Shown: positions 16,446-27,635, counted from the first letter of the stretch. The stretch: DNA of 33,868 nucleotides from an uncultured Oribacterium sp. (GCA_934270345.1 CAKQPT010000023.1:1-33868); one strand, 5' to 3'. The notes: generated by a model from the sequence alone, not told the origin. Translations and numbers: made by a program.

Positions 16446-17039
16446 ATGTATCTGATTGCGGGTCTTGGAAATCCGGAGAAGAAATATATCGGTACACGTC
16501 ATAATACGGGTTTTGCGGCGGTGGAGGCGCTCTGCGAGAAGCTGGGCGGGCTGAAGCTGAACGAGACGAAGTTTCAGGGTGTCTATACGAAGGCGCGGGT
16601 GATGACACCGGCGGGGCCGGAGCAGCTCATCATCGTGAAGCCAGTGACCTACATGAATCTGTCGGGCAACTGCATCGCGCCGCTCGCGAATTTCTATAAG
16701 ATTCCGGCGGAGCAGGTCATCGTGGTGTCGGACGACATCAACCTCGATGTCGGTCGTATGCGGATCCGGAAGGGCGGCTCGGCGGGTGGCCACAATGGCC
16801 TCAAGTCCATCATCCAGTGCCTCGGCACGGATCAGTTCCCGCGGGTACGGGTCGGTGTCGGTCAGAAGCCGGAGTACATGGACCTCGCGGATCATGTGCT
16901 CGCGAAGTTCGACAAGAACGACGCGGCGGTGATGGCGGAAACCTACGATGCGGTGGCGGACGCCATCCTCGACATCGTGAACCAGGGCGTGGAACACGCG
17001 ATGAATCACTATAATCCGATGAACTGCGCGAAGGCATAA
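16446..17039 (+). CDS. pth: Peptidyl-tRNA hydrolase
   Basis: A 197-residue enzyme that frees tRNA from drop-off peptidyl-tRNA. Active-site residues are present: Asn9 in GLGNPEKKY, His19 in TRHNTGF, Asn71 in TYMNLSG, Asp96/Asp97 in VVSDDINLDVG, and Asn117 in SAGGHNGLKSI. The family length favours the start at 16446, preceded by GGAGGAATTTT, over an in-frame ATG at 16380 that would add 22 residues not seen in Pth. It lies three bases before mfd, the pth-mfd order that is common in Firmicutes, and the two are surely co-transcribed. Confidence 0.95.
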   Translation: MYLIAGLGNPEKKYIGTRHNTGFAAVEALCEKLGGLKLNETKFQGVYTKARVMTPAGPEQLIIVKPVTYMNLSGNCIAPLANFYKIPAEQVIVVSDDINLDVGRMRIRKGGSAGGHNGLKSIIQCLGTDQFPRVRVGVGQKPEYMDLADHVLAKFDKNDAAVMAETYDAVADAILDIVNQGVEHAMNHYNPMNCAKA

Positions 17040-17042
17040 AAT

Positions 17043-20666
<3,624 letters not shown>

Positions 20667-20678
20667 GCGGGAGTTTAT

Positions 20679-20742
20679 GGGGGCAGACCCCCTTGCGAAA
20701 TTCTTAAGCTGGGCGATAAATTCACGCGGGGGTCTGCCCCCC
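20679..20742 (+). repeat. 64-base palindromic dispersed repeat, copy 1
   Basis: Outer arms GGGGGCAGACCCCC (20679) and GGGGGTCTGCCCC (to 20742) enclose TTGCGAAATTCTTAAG. The reverse complement of 33760-33822 matches this element across its length with about a dozen differences, so it is a dispersed family and not a simple terminator. It lies just after mfd. Confidence 0.75.
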
Positions 20743-20759
20743 GGGGAGCCGTTTCTTTG

Positions 20760-20788
20760 TTGACATGCAGAGGCGCAGAGATTATACT
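20760..20788 (+). promoter_or_regulatory. hup promoter
   Basis: TTGACA (20760-20765), 17-base spacer, TATACT (20783-20788), a near-consensus strong promoter, giving a leader of about 70 bases before the HU start. Confidence 0.85.
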
Positions 20789-20864
20789 TTTTATGTCAAT
20801 TTTTAAATATGGAGATTATGGGCTTTTTTCGACATCTGCCCGTAATCACGTGGAGGAAAACAAA

Positions 20865-21140
20865 ATGAATAGAGTTGAATTAGTAGCAGCCGTTGCAAAG
20901 AGCGCAGACCTTTCCAAGAAGGACGCAGATGCAGCTGTTAAGGCCGTATTTGACACCATCGCTGATGCACTCGCTGAGAACGATAAGGTTCAGCTGATCG
21001 GCTTCGGTACCTTCGATGTCGCTGAGAGAGCAGCTCGCGAGGGCAGAAACCCGAGAACTGGTGCTACCATGAACATCGAGGCTTCCAAGGCTCCGAGATT
21101 CAAGGCTGGTAAGGCCCTCAAGGATAAGATCAACGGTTAA
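20865..21140 (+). CDS. hup: HU-family nucleoid DNA-binding protein
   Basis: A 91-residue histone-like protein that bends and packs DNA as a dimer. It shows the N-terminal helical part [20 protein letters not shown] and the beta-arm motif [21 protein letters not shown], ending [13 protein letters not shown], all classical for HU. The start is ATG at 20865, nine bases after GGAGG (20852-20856); an earlier in-frame ATG at 20757 lies before the promoter and can be set aside. The gene has its own strong promoter and terminator, as expected for an abundant protein. Codon use is less GC-rich at third positions than in its neighbours, typical of highly expressed genes here. Confidence 0.97.
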   Translation: MNRVELVAAVAKSADLSKKDADAAVKAVFDTIADALAENDKVQLIGFGTFDVAERAAREGRNPRTGATMNIEASKAPRFKAGKALKDKING

Positions 21141-21145
21141 TCACC

Positions 21146-21175
21146 GAGGCGGCCGCGAGGCCGCCTCTTTTGTAT
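21146..21175 (+). terminator. Terminator after hup
   Basis: Perfect nine-base stem GAGGCGGCC/GGCCGCCTC (21146-21154/21159-21167, loop GCGA) followed by TTTTGTATTTT. Readthrough probably still feeds rqcP. Confidence 0.88.
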
Positions 21176-21189
21176 TTTAAGGAATTTCC

Positions 21190-21429
21190 ATGAGACTAGA
21201 CAAATACCTGAAAGTATCGAGACTCATCAAGCGTCGTACCGTGGCGAACGAAGCCTGCGACGCAGGCAGAGTACTCGTGAACGACCGTCCGCAGCGCGCA
21301 TCCTACGATGTGAAGGTGGGCGACGTCATCGAGATCCGCTTCGGTGAGAAATCCGTCCGGGCAGAGGTTCTGGCGGTACAGGAAACTGTACATAAGGAAG
21401 AGGCAGGAGACCTTTTTAAGTATCTATGA
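21190..21429 (+). CDS. rqcP: RqcP (YabO), S4-domain ribosome quality-control factor
   Basis: A 79-residue S4-domain protein beginning MRLDKYLKVSRLIKRRTVA, with AGRVLVNDR and VKVGDVIEIRFG, typical of RqcP/YabO and close to Hsp15. Known of the family: it binds stalled 50S subunits with RqcH and helps add poly-alanine tails to stuck chains. The start follows AAGGAATTTCC. It overlaps divIC by four bases. In sporulating Clostridia and Bacilli this gene is followed by yabP and yabQ; here both are absent and divIC follows directly. Confidence 0.93.
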   Translation: MRLDKYLKVSRLIKRRTVANEACDAGRVLVNDRPQRASYDVKVGDVIEIRFGEKSVRAEVLAVQETVHKEEAGDLFKYL

Positions 21430-21737
21430 AACGAAGACAGCGTCCGCGTAAAAATCTGGCCAGCAACCGTCTGGCGATCATCGGCATCACGATCGTGGTG
21501 CTGTTCCTTGCAATCGCCATCAACATCCGGGGCAAGACACTTCGGCAGCAGGAGCGGGATTACCAGGCCCAGGAAGAGAGCCTGGATGCTGCCATCGCCG
21601 ACGAAGAGCAGCACGGCAAGGAGCTGGAAGAGAAAAAGGTCTACGTAAAAACGAAGGAATTTACGATGGAGAAGGCCCGCGAGATATTCGGACTGAAGCT
21701 GCCGGACGAAATCATCATCAAACCGGATGAAAAGTAA
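21426..21737 (+). CDS. divIC: DivIC/FtsB-type septum formation initiator
   Basis: A 103-residue bitopic membrane protein: a basic N-terminus (KRRQRPRK), one membrane helix (about 17-33), then an extracellular coiled coil (about 36-75) and the conserved end KAREIFGLKLPDEIIIKP, the hallmark of FtsB/DivIC. It is part of the divisome complex with FtsL and DivIB that activates septal wall synthesis. Its start lies within the rqcP stop (ATGA overlap). Its place between rqcP and tilS is the classical yab-divIC position. A hairpin follows at 21757-21784. Confidence 0.9.
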   Translation: MKRRQRPRKNLASNRLAIIGITIVVLFLAIAINIRGKTLRQQERDYQAQEESLDAAIADEEQHGKELEEKKVYVKTKEFTMEKAREIFGLKLPDEIIIKPDEK

Positions 21738-21756
21738 GAGATTACTTAGTAAAATG

Positions 21757-21792
21757 AGGTGGAGAGACGCTGGTTTCTCCACCTTTGTTTTT
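21757..21792 (+). terminator. Terminator-like hairpin between divIC and tilS
   Basis: AGGTGGAGA/TCTCCACCT stem (21757-21765/21776-21784) followed by TTGTTTTTG. It stands where spoIIE would lie in sporulating relatives. Confidence 0.7.
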
Positions 21793-21806
21793 GAGAGGAG
21801 CTTCGC

Positions 21807-22865
21807 ATGGATGCGCTTATGCTGGAAATCAAACGATATATCGAGAAAAATCAGCTGATCCGGCCGGGCGATGGCGTCGTGGTCGGCCTTTCGGGCGGCC
21901 CCGATTCGGTCTTTCTGCTGTATGCGCTGCACACGCTGCAGGTGCGGATGGGCTTTACGCTGCGGGCGGTGCATGTTCACCATGGCATCCGTGGCGCGGA
22001 GGCGGACCGCGACGAGGCGTTTTCGGAGAAGCTCTGCGCGAAGCTGGCCGTCCCGTTTCAGACGGTGCATGTCGCGGCTCCGGCGTACGCGGCGCAGCAT
22101 GGGCTCAGCCTGGAGGAGGCCGCGCGCATCCTCCGTTACGAGGCGCTCGAAGCCGCGCGGCAGCAGCTGGAGGCTCCCGCCGCCTGGATCGCGGTGGCGC
22201 ATCATCTCGATGATCAGGCGGAGACCGTCCTCCATAATCTCGTGCGCGGCGCAGGCCTTCGCGGTCTTGCGGGCATGGAGAATCGGCGAAATCACGTGAT
22301 TCGGCCATTGCTTTCCATAAAAAGAGAAGATATACTGAAATGGCTTAAACAGAATAACATAGCATACGTGACGGATTCGACGAACGCGGATCCGCACTAC
22401 ACCCGGAATCGCATTCGCAGCACGGTGCTGCCGGAGCTTCGCGAGATCAACCCGGAGGCGAGCGCCCACATCGCGCACAGCGCAGCGCTCCTTCGCGAGG
22501 CGGATGCGTACTTTCATGCGCTCGCACTTCAGTACGTGGACGCGCACGCGACGCTGACGGCATCTCCGGTATCGTTACCGGAGGCGACGATTTTGAGGTC
22601 GATTGCATTGTCCGTGACAGAGCTGAAGGCGTACCCGGAGCTCGTGCGGCAGTACGTCTACAGCGAGCTGCTCCGCCGGATCGGAACGCCGCAGAAGGAC
22701 TGGAGTGCCGTGCATTACCGGGACATCGACCGCCTGATTTTCGGGCCGGGCGGCGCGCATCTCGACCTTCCGTACCGGATGAGCGCAGAGTATCGTAAAA
22801 AAACCTTGATTCTGCAGGAGAATCGAGAGGTTATCAGTGTAAAAAGGAGAAAAAATCATGGCTGA
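21807..22865 (+). CDS. tilS: tRNA(Ile)-lysidine synthetase, short form
   Basis: The enzyme changes C34 of the CAU anticodon of tRNA-Ile2 to lysidine, so that it reads AUA and is charged with Ile. The PP-loop SGGPDS is at 29-34, with VHVHHGIRG and IAVAHHLDDQAETVLHNLVRGAGLRGLAGM following, and STNADPHYTRNRIRSTVLPEL, all typical. At 352 residues it is shorter than the usual 430-470: the N-terminal catalytic domain and helical region are present, but the C-terminal TilS domain looks reduced. The last eight bases overlap hpt. The start is ATG at 21807 after GAGGAG. Confidence 0.93.
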   Translation: MDALMLEIKRYIEKNQLIRPGDGVVVGLSGGPDSVFLLYALHTLQVRMGFTLRAVHVHHGIRGAEADRDEAFSEKLCAKLAVPFQTVHVAAPAYAAQHGLSLEEAARILRYEALEAARQQLEAPAAWIAVAHHLDDQAETVLHNLVRGAGLRGLAGMENRRNHVIRPLLSIKREDILKWLKQNNIAYVTDSTNADPHYTRNRIRSTVLPELREINPEASAHIAHSAALLREADAYFHALALQYVDAHATLTASPVSLPEATILRSIALSVTELKAYPELVRQYVYSELLRRIGTPQKDWSAVHYRDIDRLIFGPGGAHLDLPYRMSAEYRKKTLILQENREVISVKRRKNHG

Positions 22866-23388
22866 GCATGTCAGAGTCCTGATCCCGGAGGATCAGATCG
22901 AAGCACGTATCACAGAAATTGCGGATCAGATTTCCGAGGCCTATAAGGGCGAGTCCCTCCACCTCATCTGCATCCTGAAGGGCGGCGCGATGTTCATGTG
23001 TGAGCTCGCGAAGCGCATCCATGACGTGGATGTATCCTTCGACTTCATGTCCGTCTCCAGCTACGGCGGCGGCACGACATCCAGTGGCATCGTGAAGATC
23101 GTGAAGGACCTCGATGAGCCGCTCGAGGGCAAGCATGTCATGATCGTCGAGGATATCATCGACACCGGACACACGCTGAACCACCTGAGCAGGATGCTCC
23201 TCGACCGGAAGCCGCTGTCCATCGAGATCTGCACACTGCTGAACAAGCCGTCCCGCCGCGAGAAGGAAGTACCGGTGAAGTACTCCTGCTTCGAGATCCC
23301 GGACGAGTTTGTGGTTGGCTATGGTCTCGACTATGACCAGCGCTACCGCAACCTCCCGTTCATCGGTGTGGTAGAGTTCGATCAGTAA
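22858..23388 (+). CDS. hpt: Hypoxanthine phosphoribosyltransferase
   Basis: A 176-residue purine salvage enzyme that makes IMP (and often GMP) from the free base and PRPP. The PRPP motif VEDIIDTG is at 97-104, the pyrophosphate loop LKGG at 40-43, and the family pair SVSSYGGGTTSSG (65-77) and VGYGLDYDQRYRNLPFIGVV near the end. The start ATG at 22858 lies behind AAAAGGAG and eight bases inside tilS, the universal tilS-hpt order in Firmicutes. ftsH, which usually follows, is absent here; a GH13 gene takes its place. Confidence 0.96.
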   Translation: MAEHVRVLIPEDQIEARITEIADQISEAYKGESLHLICILKGGAMFMCELAKRIHDVDVSFDFMSVSSYGGGTTSSGIVKIVKDLDEPLEGKHVMIVEDIIDTGHTLNHLSRMLLDRKPLSIEICTLLNKPSRREKEVPVKYSCFEIPDEFVVGYGLDYDQRYRNLPFIGVVEFDQ

Positions 23389-23413
23389 ATTTTATTAGGA
23401 AGTAATACAGCAA

Positions 23414-25507
23414 ATGAACCAGAGTACGATTAACCAGGAGGCACTGTACACCTCGGGAACGGCCAGCTACCGCATCCCGGAGGAGCCGAATCCTGGAGAT
23501 ACCGTTACGCTCCGATTTCGGACAGCACGGCAGGACGTGGATGCCGTCTATATCTTTTTCCACGAGGCCAACAGCAGCACGAAGATGCAGCTCGTCGAGA
23601 GTGATGCACGCTTCGACTATTACGAGCATAAGGTCATGGTCGGTCAGGCCACCCAGAGCTACAGCTTTTTCATCCAGAAGGGCGCAGAGCGACTGCATTT
23701 TAACCGACTCGGCGTCTGCGATGACATGAACCGCGAGCTCTCGTACCGCCTGATGCCGGGCTTCCATATCCCGGACTGGGCGAAGGGCGCCATCATGTAC
23801 CAGATCTTCATCGACCGCTTCTGCGATGGCGACCCGACGAATAACGTCGTCGACAACGAATACATCTACCTCGGCCGGGCAGCGCGTGGCGTGCAGGACT
23901 GGAACGCGCCGGTCGAGGCCTTTGACGTACACAGATTTTACGGCGGTGACCTCGCCGGCGTCCGCTCGAAGCTCGACTATATCCAGCGTCTCGGCGTCAG
24001 CGTCATCTACTTCAACCCGCTTTTCGTGTCCCCGTCGAACCACAAGTACGACGCGCAGGACTACGACCACATCGATCCGCATATCGGAAAGATCGTGAAG
24101 GACGGCGGCACCCTCGTCGAGGATTGGGAGGACGACAACGCCCGCGCGACCCGCTACTCGATCCGCACCACGAGCCGTGAAAACCTCGAGGCCAGTGACC
24201 AGCTCTTCATCGAGTTCGTCGAAGCCTGCCATGCGCGCGGCATGCGTGTCATCATCGACGGCGTCTTCAACCACTGCGGCTCCTTCCACAAGTGGATGAA
24301 CCGTTCCGGCTTCTATAACTATAAGGATCAGGCCAATGCTTATGCCGCGGGTGCGTACCAGCGCAAGGACAGCCCGTACCACGATTATTTTGCGTTCAGC
24401 GACAACCGTGACGAGGCCTGGCCGAACAACAACAGCTACGAGAAGTGGTGGGGCAATGATACCCTCCCGAAGCTGAATTACGAGGGCTCCCGTGATCTCG
24501 CGGAAGCGATCCTCGAGATCGGACGCAAGTGGGTGAGCGCACCGTATAACGTCGATGGCTGGCGTCTCGATGTCGCCGCCGACCTCGGACACTCCGCGAC
24601 CTACAACCATATGTTCTGGAAGAGGTTCCGCATGGTGGTGAAGGAAGCGAACCCGAACGCCATCATCCTCGCCGAGCACTACGGCGACCCGTTCAGTTGG
24701 CTCCAGGGCGATGAGTGGGACACCATCATGAACTACGATGCCTTCATGGAGCCGGTGACCTGGTTCCTGACCGGCATGGAGAAGCACTCCGACGCGAAAA
24801 ACGAGGCGATGCGCGGTGACGGTGAGATGTTCTTCAACGCGATCCTCTACCATATGTCCCGCATGCCGGAGAACTCGATTCTCTGCTCGATGAACCAGCT
24901 CTCGAATCATGACCACAGCCGCTTCATGACGCGCACAAATCAGACCGTCGGCCGCATCGGCACGAGCGGTTCGGCCGCTGCAGACGCCGGCGTTTCCCCG
25001 GCACTCTATCGTCTGGGGGCGATGATGCAGATGACCTGGCCGGGCGCACCGACCCTCTACTACGGCGACGAGGCCGGCATGACCGGCTGGACCGAGCCGG
25101 ACTGCCGCCGTCCGTACCCGTGGGGGCAGGAGGACCTCGAGCTCATCGAGTTCCATAATTACCTCGGCGGTATGCATAAGCGTAACGCGGTGCTGAAGAG
25201 AGGTTCCCTCATGAAGCTGATGGCTGGCCATAACTATGTGGTCTATGCAAGACAGTATGAGGATGAGGTCGCCATCATGGCTGTGAACTGCGGCGAAGAG
25301 GCGATGACCCTGAACATCCCGGCCTGGGTGACCGGAATCGAGGATGACGTCGAGATCCGTCGTCTCCTCCGCACCGACGACATGGGCTACAACGTCGGCA
25401 TCACGAAGCGCCACAGCGAGGACGGCATCCTCGTATCGCAGATGCGCGCACACACCGGAAAAATCTACTACGCGAAGAAAAAGCCGAAGGCAGATCCGGA
25501 TATGTAA
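23414..25507 (+). CDS. GH13 alpha-amylase/neopullulanase-like glycosidase
   Basis: A 697-residue intracellular (no signal peptide) enzyme acting on alpha-1,4 glucans or maltodextrins. An N-terminal beta-sandwich domain (about 10-115), as in neopullulanase and cyclomaltodextrinase, precedes the (beta/alpha)8 barrel. The catalytic set is complete: DGVFNH (282-287), DGWRLDVA with nucleophile Asp386, AEHYGD with acid/base Glu421, and LSNHDHSR with Asp500. YQIFIDRF (129-136) marks the barrel start. The C-terminal beta domain is about 600-690. The start is supported by AGGAAG at 23398. It follows hpt by 25 bases and ends at a strong terminator. It probably works with the glg genes in using stored or imported glucan. 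The exact subfamily (GH13_20 or near) cannot be fixed by eye. Confidence 0.9.
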   Translation: MNQSTINQEALYTSGTASYRIPEEPNPGDTVTLRFRTARQDVDAVYIFFHEANSSTKMQLVESDARFDYYEHKVMVGQATQSYSFFIQKGAERLHFNRLGVCDDMNRELSYRLMPGFHIPDWAKGAIMYQIFIDRFCDGDPTNNVVDNEYIYLGRAARGVQDWNAPVEAFDVHRFYGGDLAGVRSKLDYIQRLGVSVIYFNPLFVSPSNHKYDAQDYDHIDPHIGKIVKDGGTLVEDWEDDNARATRYSIRTTSRENLEASDQLFIEFVEACHARGMRVIIDGVFNHCGSFHKWMNRSGFYNYKDQANAYAAGAYQRKDSPYHDYFAFSDNRDEAWPNNNSYEKWWGNDTLPKLNYEGSRDLAEAILEIGRKWVSAPYNVDGWRLDVAADLGHSATYNHMFWKRFRMVVKEANPNAIILAEHYGDPFSWLQGDEWDTIMNYDAFMEPVTWFLTGMEKHSDAKNEAMRGDGEMFFNAILYHMSRMPENSILCSMNQLSNHDHSRFMTRTNQTVGRIGTSGSAAADAGVSPALYRLGAMMQMTWPGAPTLYYGDEAGMTGWTEPDCRRPYPWGQEDLELIEFHNYLGGMHKRNAVLKRGSLMKLMAGHNYVVYARQYEDEVAIMAVNCGEEAMTLNIPAWVTGIEDDVEIRRLLRTDDMGYNVGITKRHSEDGILVSQMRAHTGKIYYAKKKPKADPDM

Positions 25508-25513
25508 GACAGA

Positions 25514-25547
25514 TGGGGGCTCGGAGAGCCCCCAAAAAACTTTTTTT
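25514..25547 (+). terminator. Terminator after the GH13 gene
   Basis: Perfect stem TGGGGGCTC/GAGCCCCCA (25514-25522/25526-25534) followed by AAAAAC and seven T. Confidence 0.85.
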
Positions 25548-25556
25548 GAAAAAGTG

Positions 25557-25585
25557 TTGACAAAGCTTTCGGAGTAGAGTATTAT
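25557..25585 (+). promoter_or_regulatory. tRNA operon promoter
   Basis: Consensus TTGACA (25557-25562), 17-base spacer, TATTAT (25580-25585), 40 bases before the first tRNA. Confidence 0.85.
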
Positions 25586-25625
25586 AACACTCGCGTCACC
25601 GATAAGGCGACACACGAAGTCACTT

Positions 25626-25696
25626 GCGGGTGTAGTTCAATGGTAGAATGTCAGCCTTCCAAGCTGAACATGTGAGTTCGATTCTCATCACCCGCT
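25626..25696 (+). tRNA. tRNA-Gly (anticodon TCC)
   Basis: 71 bases. Acceptor stem GCGGGTG/CACCCGC, D-loop AGTTCAATGGTAGA, anticodon stem TCAGC/GCTGA around loop CTTCCAA (anticodon TCC), T-arm GTGAGTTCGATTCTCAT. CCA is not encoded. Confidence 0.95.
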
Positions 25697-25700
25697 CGAT

Positions 25701-25773
<73 letters not shown>

Positions 25774-25826
25774 CTCAAGATGATTAAGACGGCGATAACA
25801 TTCACACCGACACTGATGATCTTTTG

Positions 25827-25832
25827 TATAAT
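25827..25832 (+). promoter_or_regulatory. Possible second promoter (-10) before the tRNA-Gly(GCC) pair
   Basis: TATAAT at 25827-25832, 45 bases before the next tRNA. TTCACA at 25801 is 20 bases upstream, a poor spacing, so this is a weak call. It would let the two Gly(GCC) genes be made apart from the first pair. Confidence 0.35.
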
Positions 25833-25877
25833 GCACCCACCTTCACAGAAATGAAAGTCGGTTGGGACATTAAAAAT

Positions 25878-25949
25878 GCGCGAGTAGTAGAGTGGTACTA
25901 CGTCGCCTTGCCAAGGCGAAGATCGCGGGTTCGATCCCCGTCTCGCGCT
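25878..25949 (+). tRNA. tRNA-Gly (anticodon GCC), copy 1
   Basis: 72 bases. Acceptor GCGCGAG/CTCGCGC, anticodon stem TCGCC/GGCGA around TTGCCAA (anticodon GCC), T-arm GCGGGTTCGATCCCCGT. CCA is not encoded. Identical to 26018-26089. Confidence 0.95.
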
Positions 25950-26017
25950 CTATGGAGCGATTGAGAAACATCATCCAGAAAAACCGATTTATCCGTTCCG
26001 ACGGATAAGCGCATATT

Positions 26018-26089
26018 GCGCGAGTAGTAGAGTGGTACTACGTCGCCTTGCCAAGGCGAAGATCGCGGGTTCGATCCCCGTCTCGCGCT
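26018..26089 (+). tRNA. tRNA-Gly (anticodon GCC), copy 2
   Basis: 72 bases, identical to copy 1, separated from it by a 68-base spacer that differs from the flanks of copy 1. It is the last tRNA of the cluster. Confidence 0.95.
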
Positions 26090-26095
26090 CGACTG

Positions 26096-26128
26096 AAAGC
26101 CCTCCTGAGAAATCAGGAGGGCTTTTTT
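26096..26128 (+). terminator. Terminator of the tRNA cluster
   Basis: Stem AAAGCCCTCCTGA/TCAGGAGGGCTTT (26096-26108/26113-26125), loop GAAA, six-T run. Confidence 0.92.
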
Positions 26129-26175
26129 GATCATCAGATCGCGCATACAGAGATCGGTGCAGGAGGGAACAGGTT

Positions 26176-26418
26176 ATGGGAAAAGCTTTATATGATGATT
26201 TAGTACAGGGCTTAACGGAGGCGATTGCTTACGAAAAGGGAGAAGGAACAGCGCATACAAGAACATATCCTACTGAACCTGCATCCCGAATATTAGACCA
26301 ATTTGAAACGGATAATCGGGAACAGAATGAAAAAAACATGAGGAATAATCAAAAATTTTTCTCACATCAAAAACCTCGGGACCCATTGAAAACACTAGTG
26401 GTAAACCGCTCAATATAG
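26176..26418 (+). pseudogene. Truncated HTH antitoxin-like gene (remnant)
   Basis: An 80-residue frame with a good AGGAGGG ribosome site. The first 35 residues (MGKALYDDLVQGLTEAIAYE, then KGEGTAHTRTY) look like the start of HTH-type antitoxins partnered with RelE/HigB-like toxins, of the form 'M...DELMxGLxEAIxYExGKxKARTxTY'. After TEPA the frame turns into charged, AT-rich sequence (DNREQNEKNMRNNQKFF) that does not resemble the expected DNA-binding HTH. No toxin gene lies beside it. I read it as an antitoxin gene cut by deletion or recombination and continued into foreign sequence. It lies directly after the tRNA terminator, a common place for insertions and losses. A real short protein cannot be excluded. 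Confidence 0.5.
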
Positions 26419-26553
26419 TCTGTTTGACGACGATATGCAATTTCGAACTCCCATGTTAGAATCAGGGCATATTAAAGACTCCCCATGAATCAGTCGACTT
26501 GAAGGTTCGTGCTTTAATATCACCAAGGAAACTATACAGAGAGGAGTGACGAA

Positions 26554-27495
26554 ATGGCGCAAAAGGATGCATCTCAGAAGATTCTTGAATCCTACAATGA
26601 TGTGTTTTCAGACATCGTAAATGTACTGCTGTTTAAGGGCAGGAAGGTACTGTCGGAGGATGAGCTGGAGGACCAGGCTCCACGGTCGTATTATAAGGCG
26701 GATGGTAAGATCCACGAGATCGAGCGGGATGTCGCAAAGAGATGGAAGAATGGAAACATACGGGTCGCCTGCATTGGCTTCGAAAACCAGACCGCGAGTG
26801 ATCCGGATATGCCGCTTCGCGTCATAGGCTATGATGGTGCGGAGTATCGGGCGCAGCTTTTGAGTAAGCAGGCGGTACATTATCCGGTTGTGACGCTGGT
26901 GCTTTACTTCGGGCACAAACAGAGGTGGAGCGGGCCGCAGACGCTGAAGGAAAGGCTGGATATCCCGAAAGAATTCGATGAGTATGTGAATGATTATAAA
27001 ATTCACGTATTTGAGATTGCGTTTATGGACAAGGAGGAGGTAGACTTATTTCAGAGTGATTTCCGGGCCGTGGCGGAATATTTCGTGCAGAAGCAGGAAA
27101 ATGGAGATTACAAGCCTAGACCGCAGGATTTGAAGCACGTGCAGGAAACGCTGCAGTTGCTTAGTGTCATGACTAACGACCATCGGTTTGAAGAGGTTTA
27201 TAATGAAGCATCCGATGCTCAGAAGGGAGAGATGCGAAATATGTGTGAGATTCTGGATAAGATTGAGAACAGAGGAATAGAAAAAGGAAGAGCCGAAGGA
27301 ATAGAGAAAGGAATAGAGAAAGGAATAGAGAAAGGAATAGAGAAAGGCAAAGCTGAAGGTAATGCAGAAGGAAAGAGCCAGATGGCGGACCTCATGAAAC
27401 GCCTGCTTGCCGAAAATCGCATCGAGGATGCGAAGCGTGCGGCGGAGGATCCGGCATATTGCGACGAGCTGATGAAGCAGTATGGAATTGGCTAG
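26554..27495 (+). CDS. Rpn/PD-(D/E)XK nuclease family protein (transposase-like)
   Basis: A 313-residue protein of the Rpn (recombination-promoting nuclease)/putative transposase family common in Lachnospiraceae. The N-terminal nuclease fold shows YNDVFSDIVNVLLF (14-27), IERDVAKRW with the metal Asp (about 56-64), and IGFENQT (about 74-80), the E-x-Q of the PD-(D/E)XK core. A helical middle follows (EFDEYVNDYKIHVFEIAF and DFRAVAEYF). Near residues 248-268 is a Gly-Ile-Glu-Lys repeat coded by four perfect 12-base units, then a C-terminal helix. Known of the family: such proteins cut DNA and raise recombination; they rarely move themselves. The start is ATG at 26554 behind AGAGGAG. No inverted repeats typical of an insertion sequence are seen around it. 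Confidence 0.8.
   Translation: MAQKDASQKILESYNDVFSDIVNVLLFKGRKVLSEDELEDQAPRSYYKADGKIHEIERDVAKRWKNGNIRVACIGFENQTASDPDMPLRVIGYDGAEYRAQLLSKQAVHYPVVTLVLYFGHKQRWSGPQTLKERLDIPKEFDEYVNDYKIHVFEIAFMDKEEVDLFQSDFRAVAEYFVQKQENGDYKPRPQDLKHVQETLQLLSVMTNDHRFEEVYNEASDAQKGEMRNMCEILDKIENRGIEKGRAEGIEKGIEKGIEKGIEKGKAEGNAEGKSQMADLMKRLLAENRIEDAKRAAEDPAYCDELMKQYGIG
27298..27345 (+). repeat. Four 12-base tandem repeats inside the nuclease gene
   Basis: GGAATAGAGAAA repeated four times without error (27298-27345), coding (G-I-E-K)n. Flanking partial units (GGAATAGAAAAA before, GGCAAAGCTGAA after) suggest expansion by slippage. In-frame changes would only lengthen or shorten a helix. Confidence 0.95.
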
Positions 27496-27557
27496 GTGGG
27501 CTGTTTCGTAATGGAGGCAGATGTCCTTATACGATCAAACATGACATAAAACAATAC

Positions 27558-27607
27558 GAAGCGACGAGCTTGATTCTTCAGAACAAGAAATCAGGCTCGT
27601 CGCTTTC
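27558..27607. terminator. Two-way hairpin between the nuclease gene and rsmJ
   Basis: Long stem AAGCGACGAGCTTGATT/AATCAGGCTCGTCGCTT (27559-27575/27589-27605) lies between two convergent genes and can end both transcripts. Confidence 0.75.
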
Positions 27608-27635
27608 ATTGTATCTACAAAAGATAGTTGCTGAT

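Noticed and set aside
23360..25615. 751-codon open frame on the minus strand opposite the GH13 gene
   Set aside because: The plus-strand GH13 frame has a complete catalytic set; the minus frame is an antisense shadow with biased composition.
27298..27345. CRISPR-like short repeats
   Set aside because: Contiguous 12-base coding repeats with no spacers; not a CRISPR array.
26554..27495. Complete insertion sequence around the Rpn-type nuclease
   Set aside because: No terminal inverted repeats or target duplications were found at its borders, so it is listed as a gene only.
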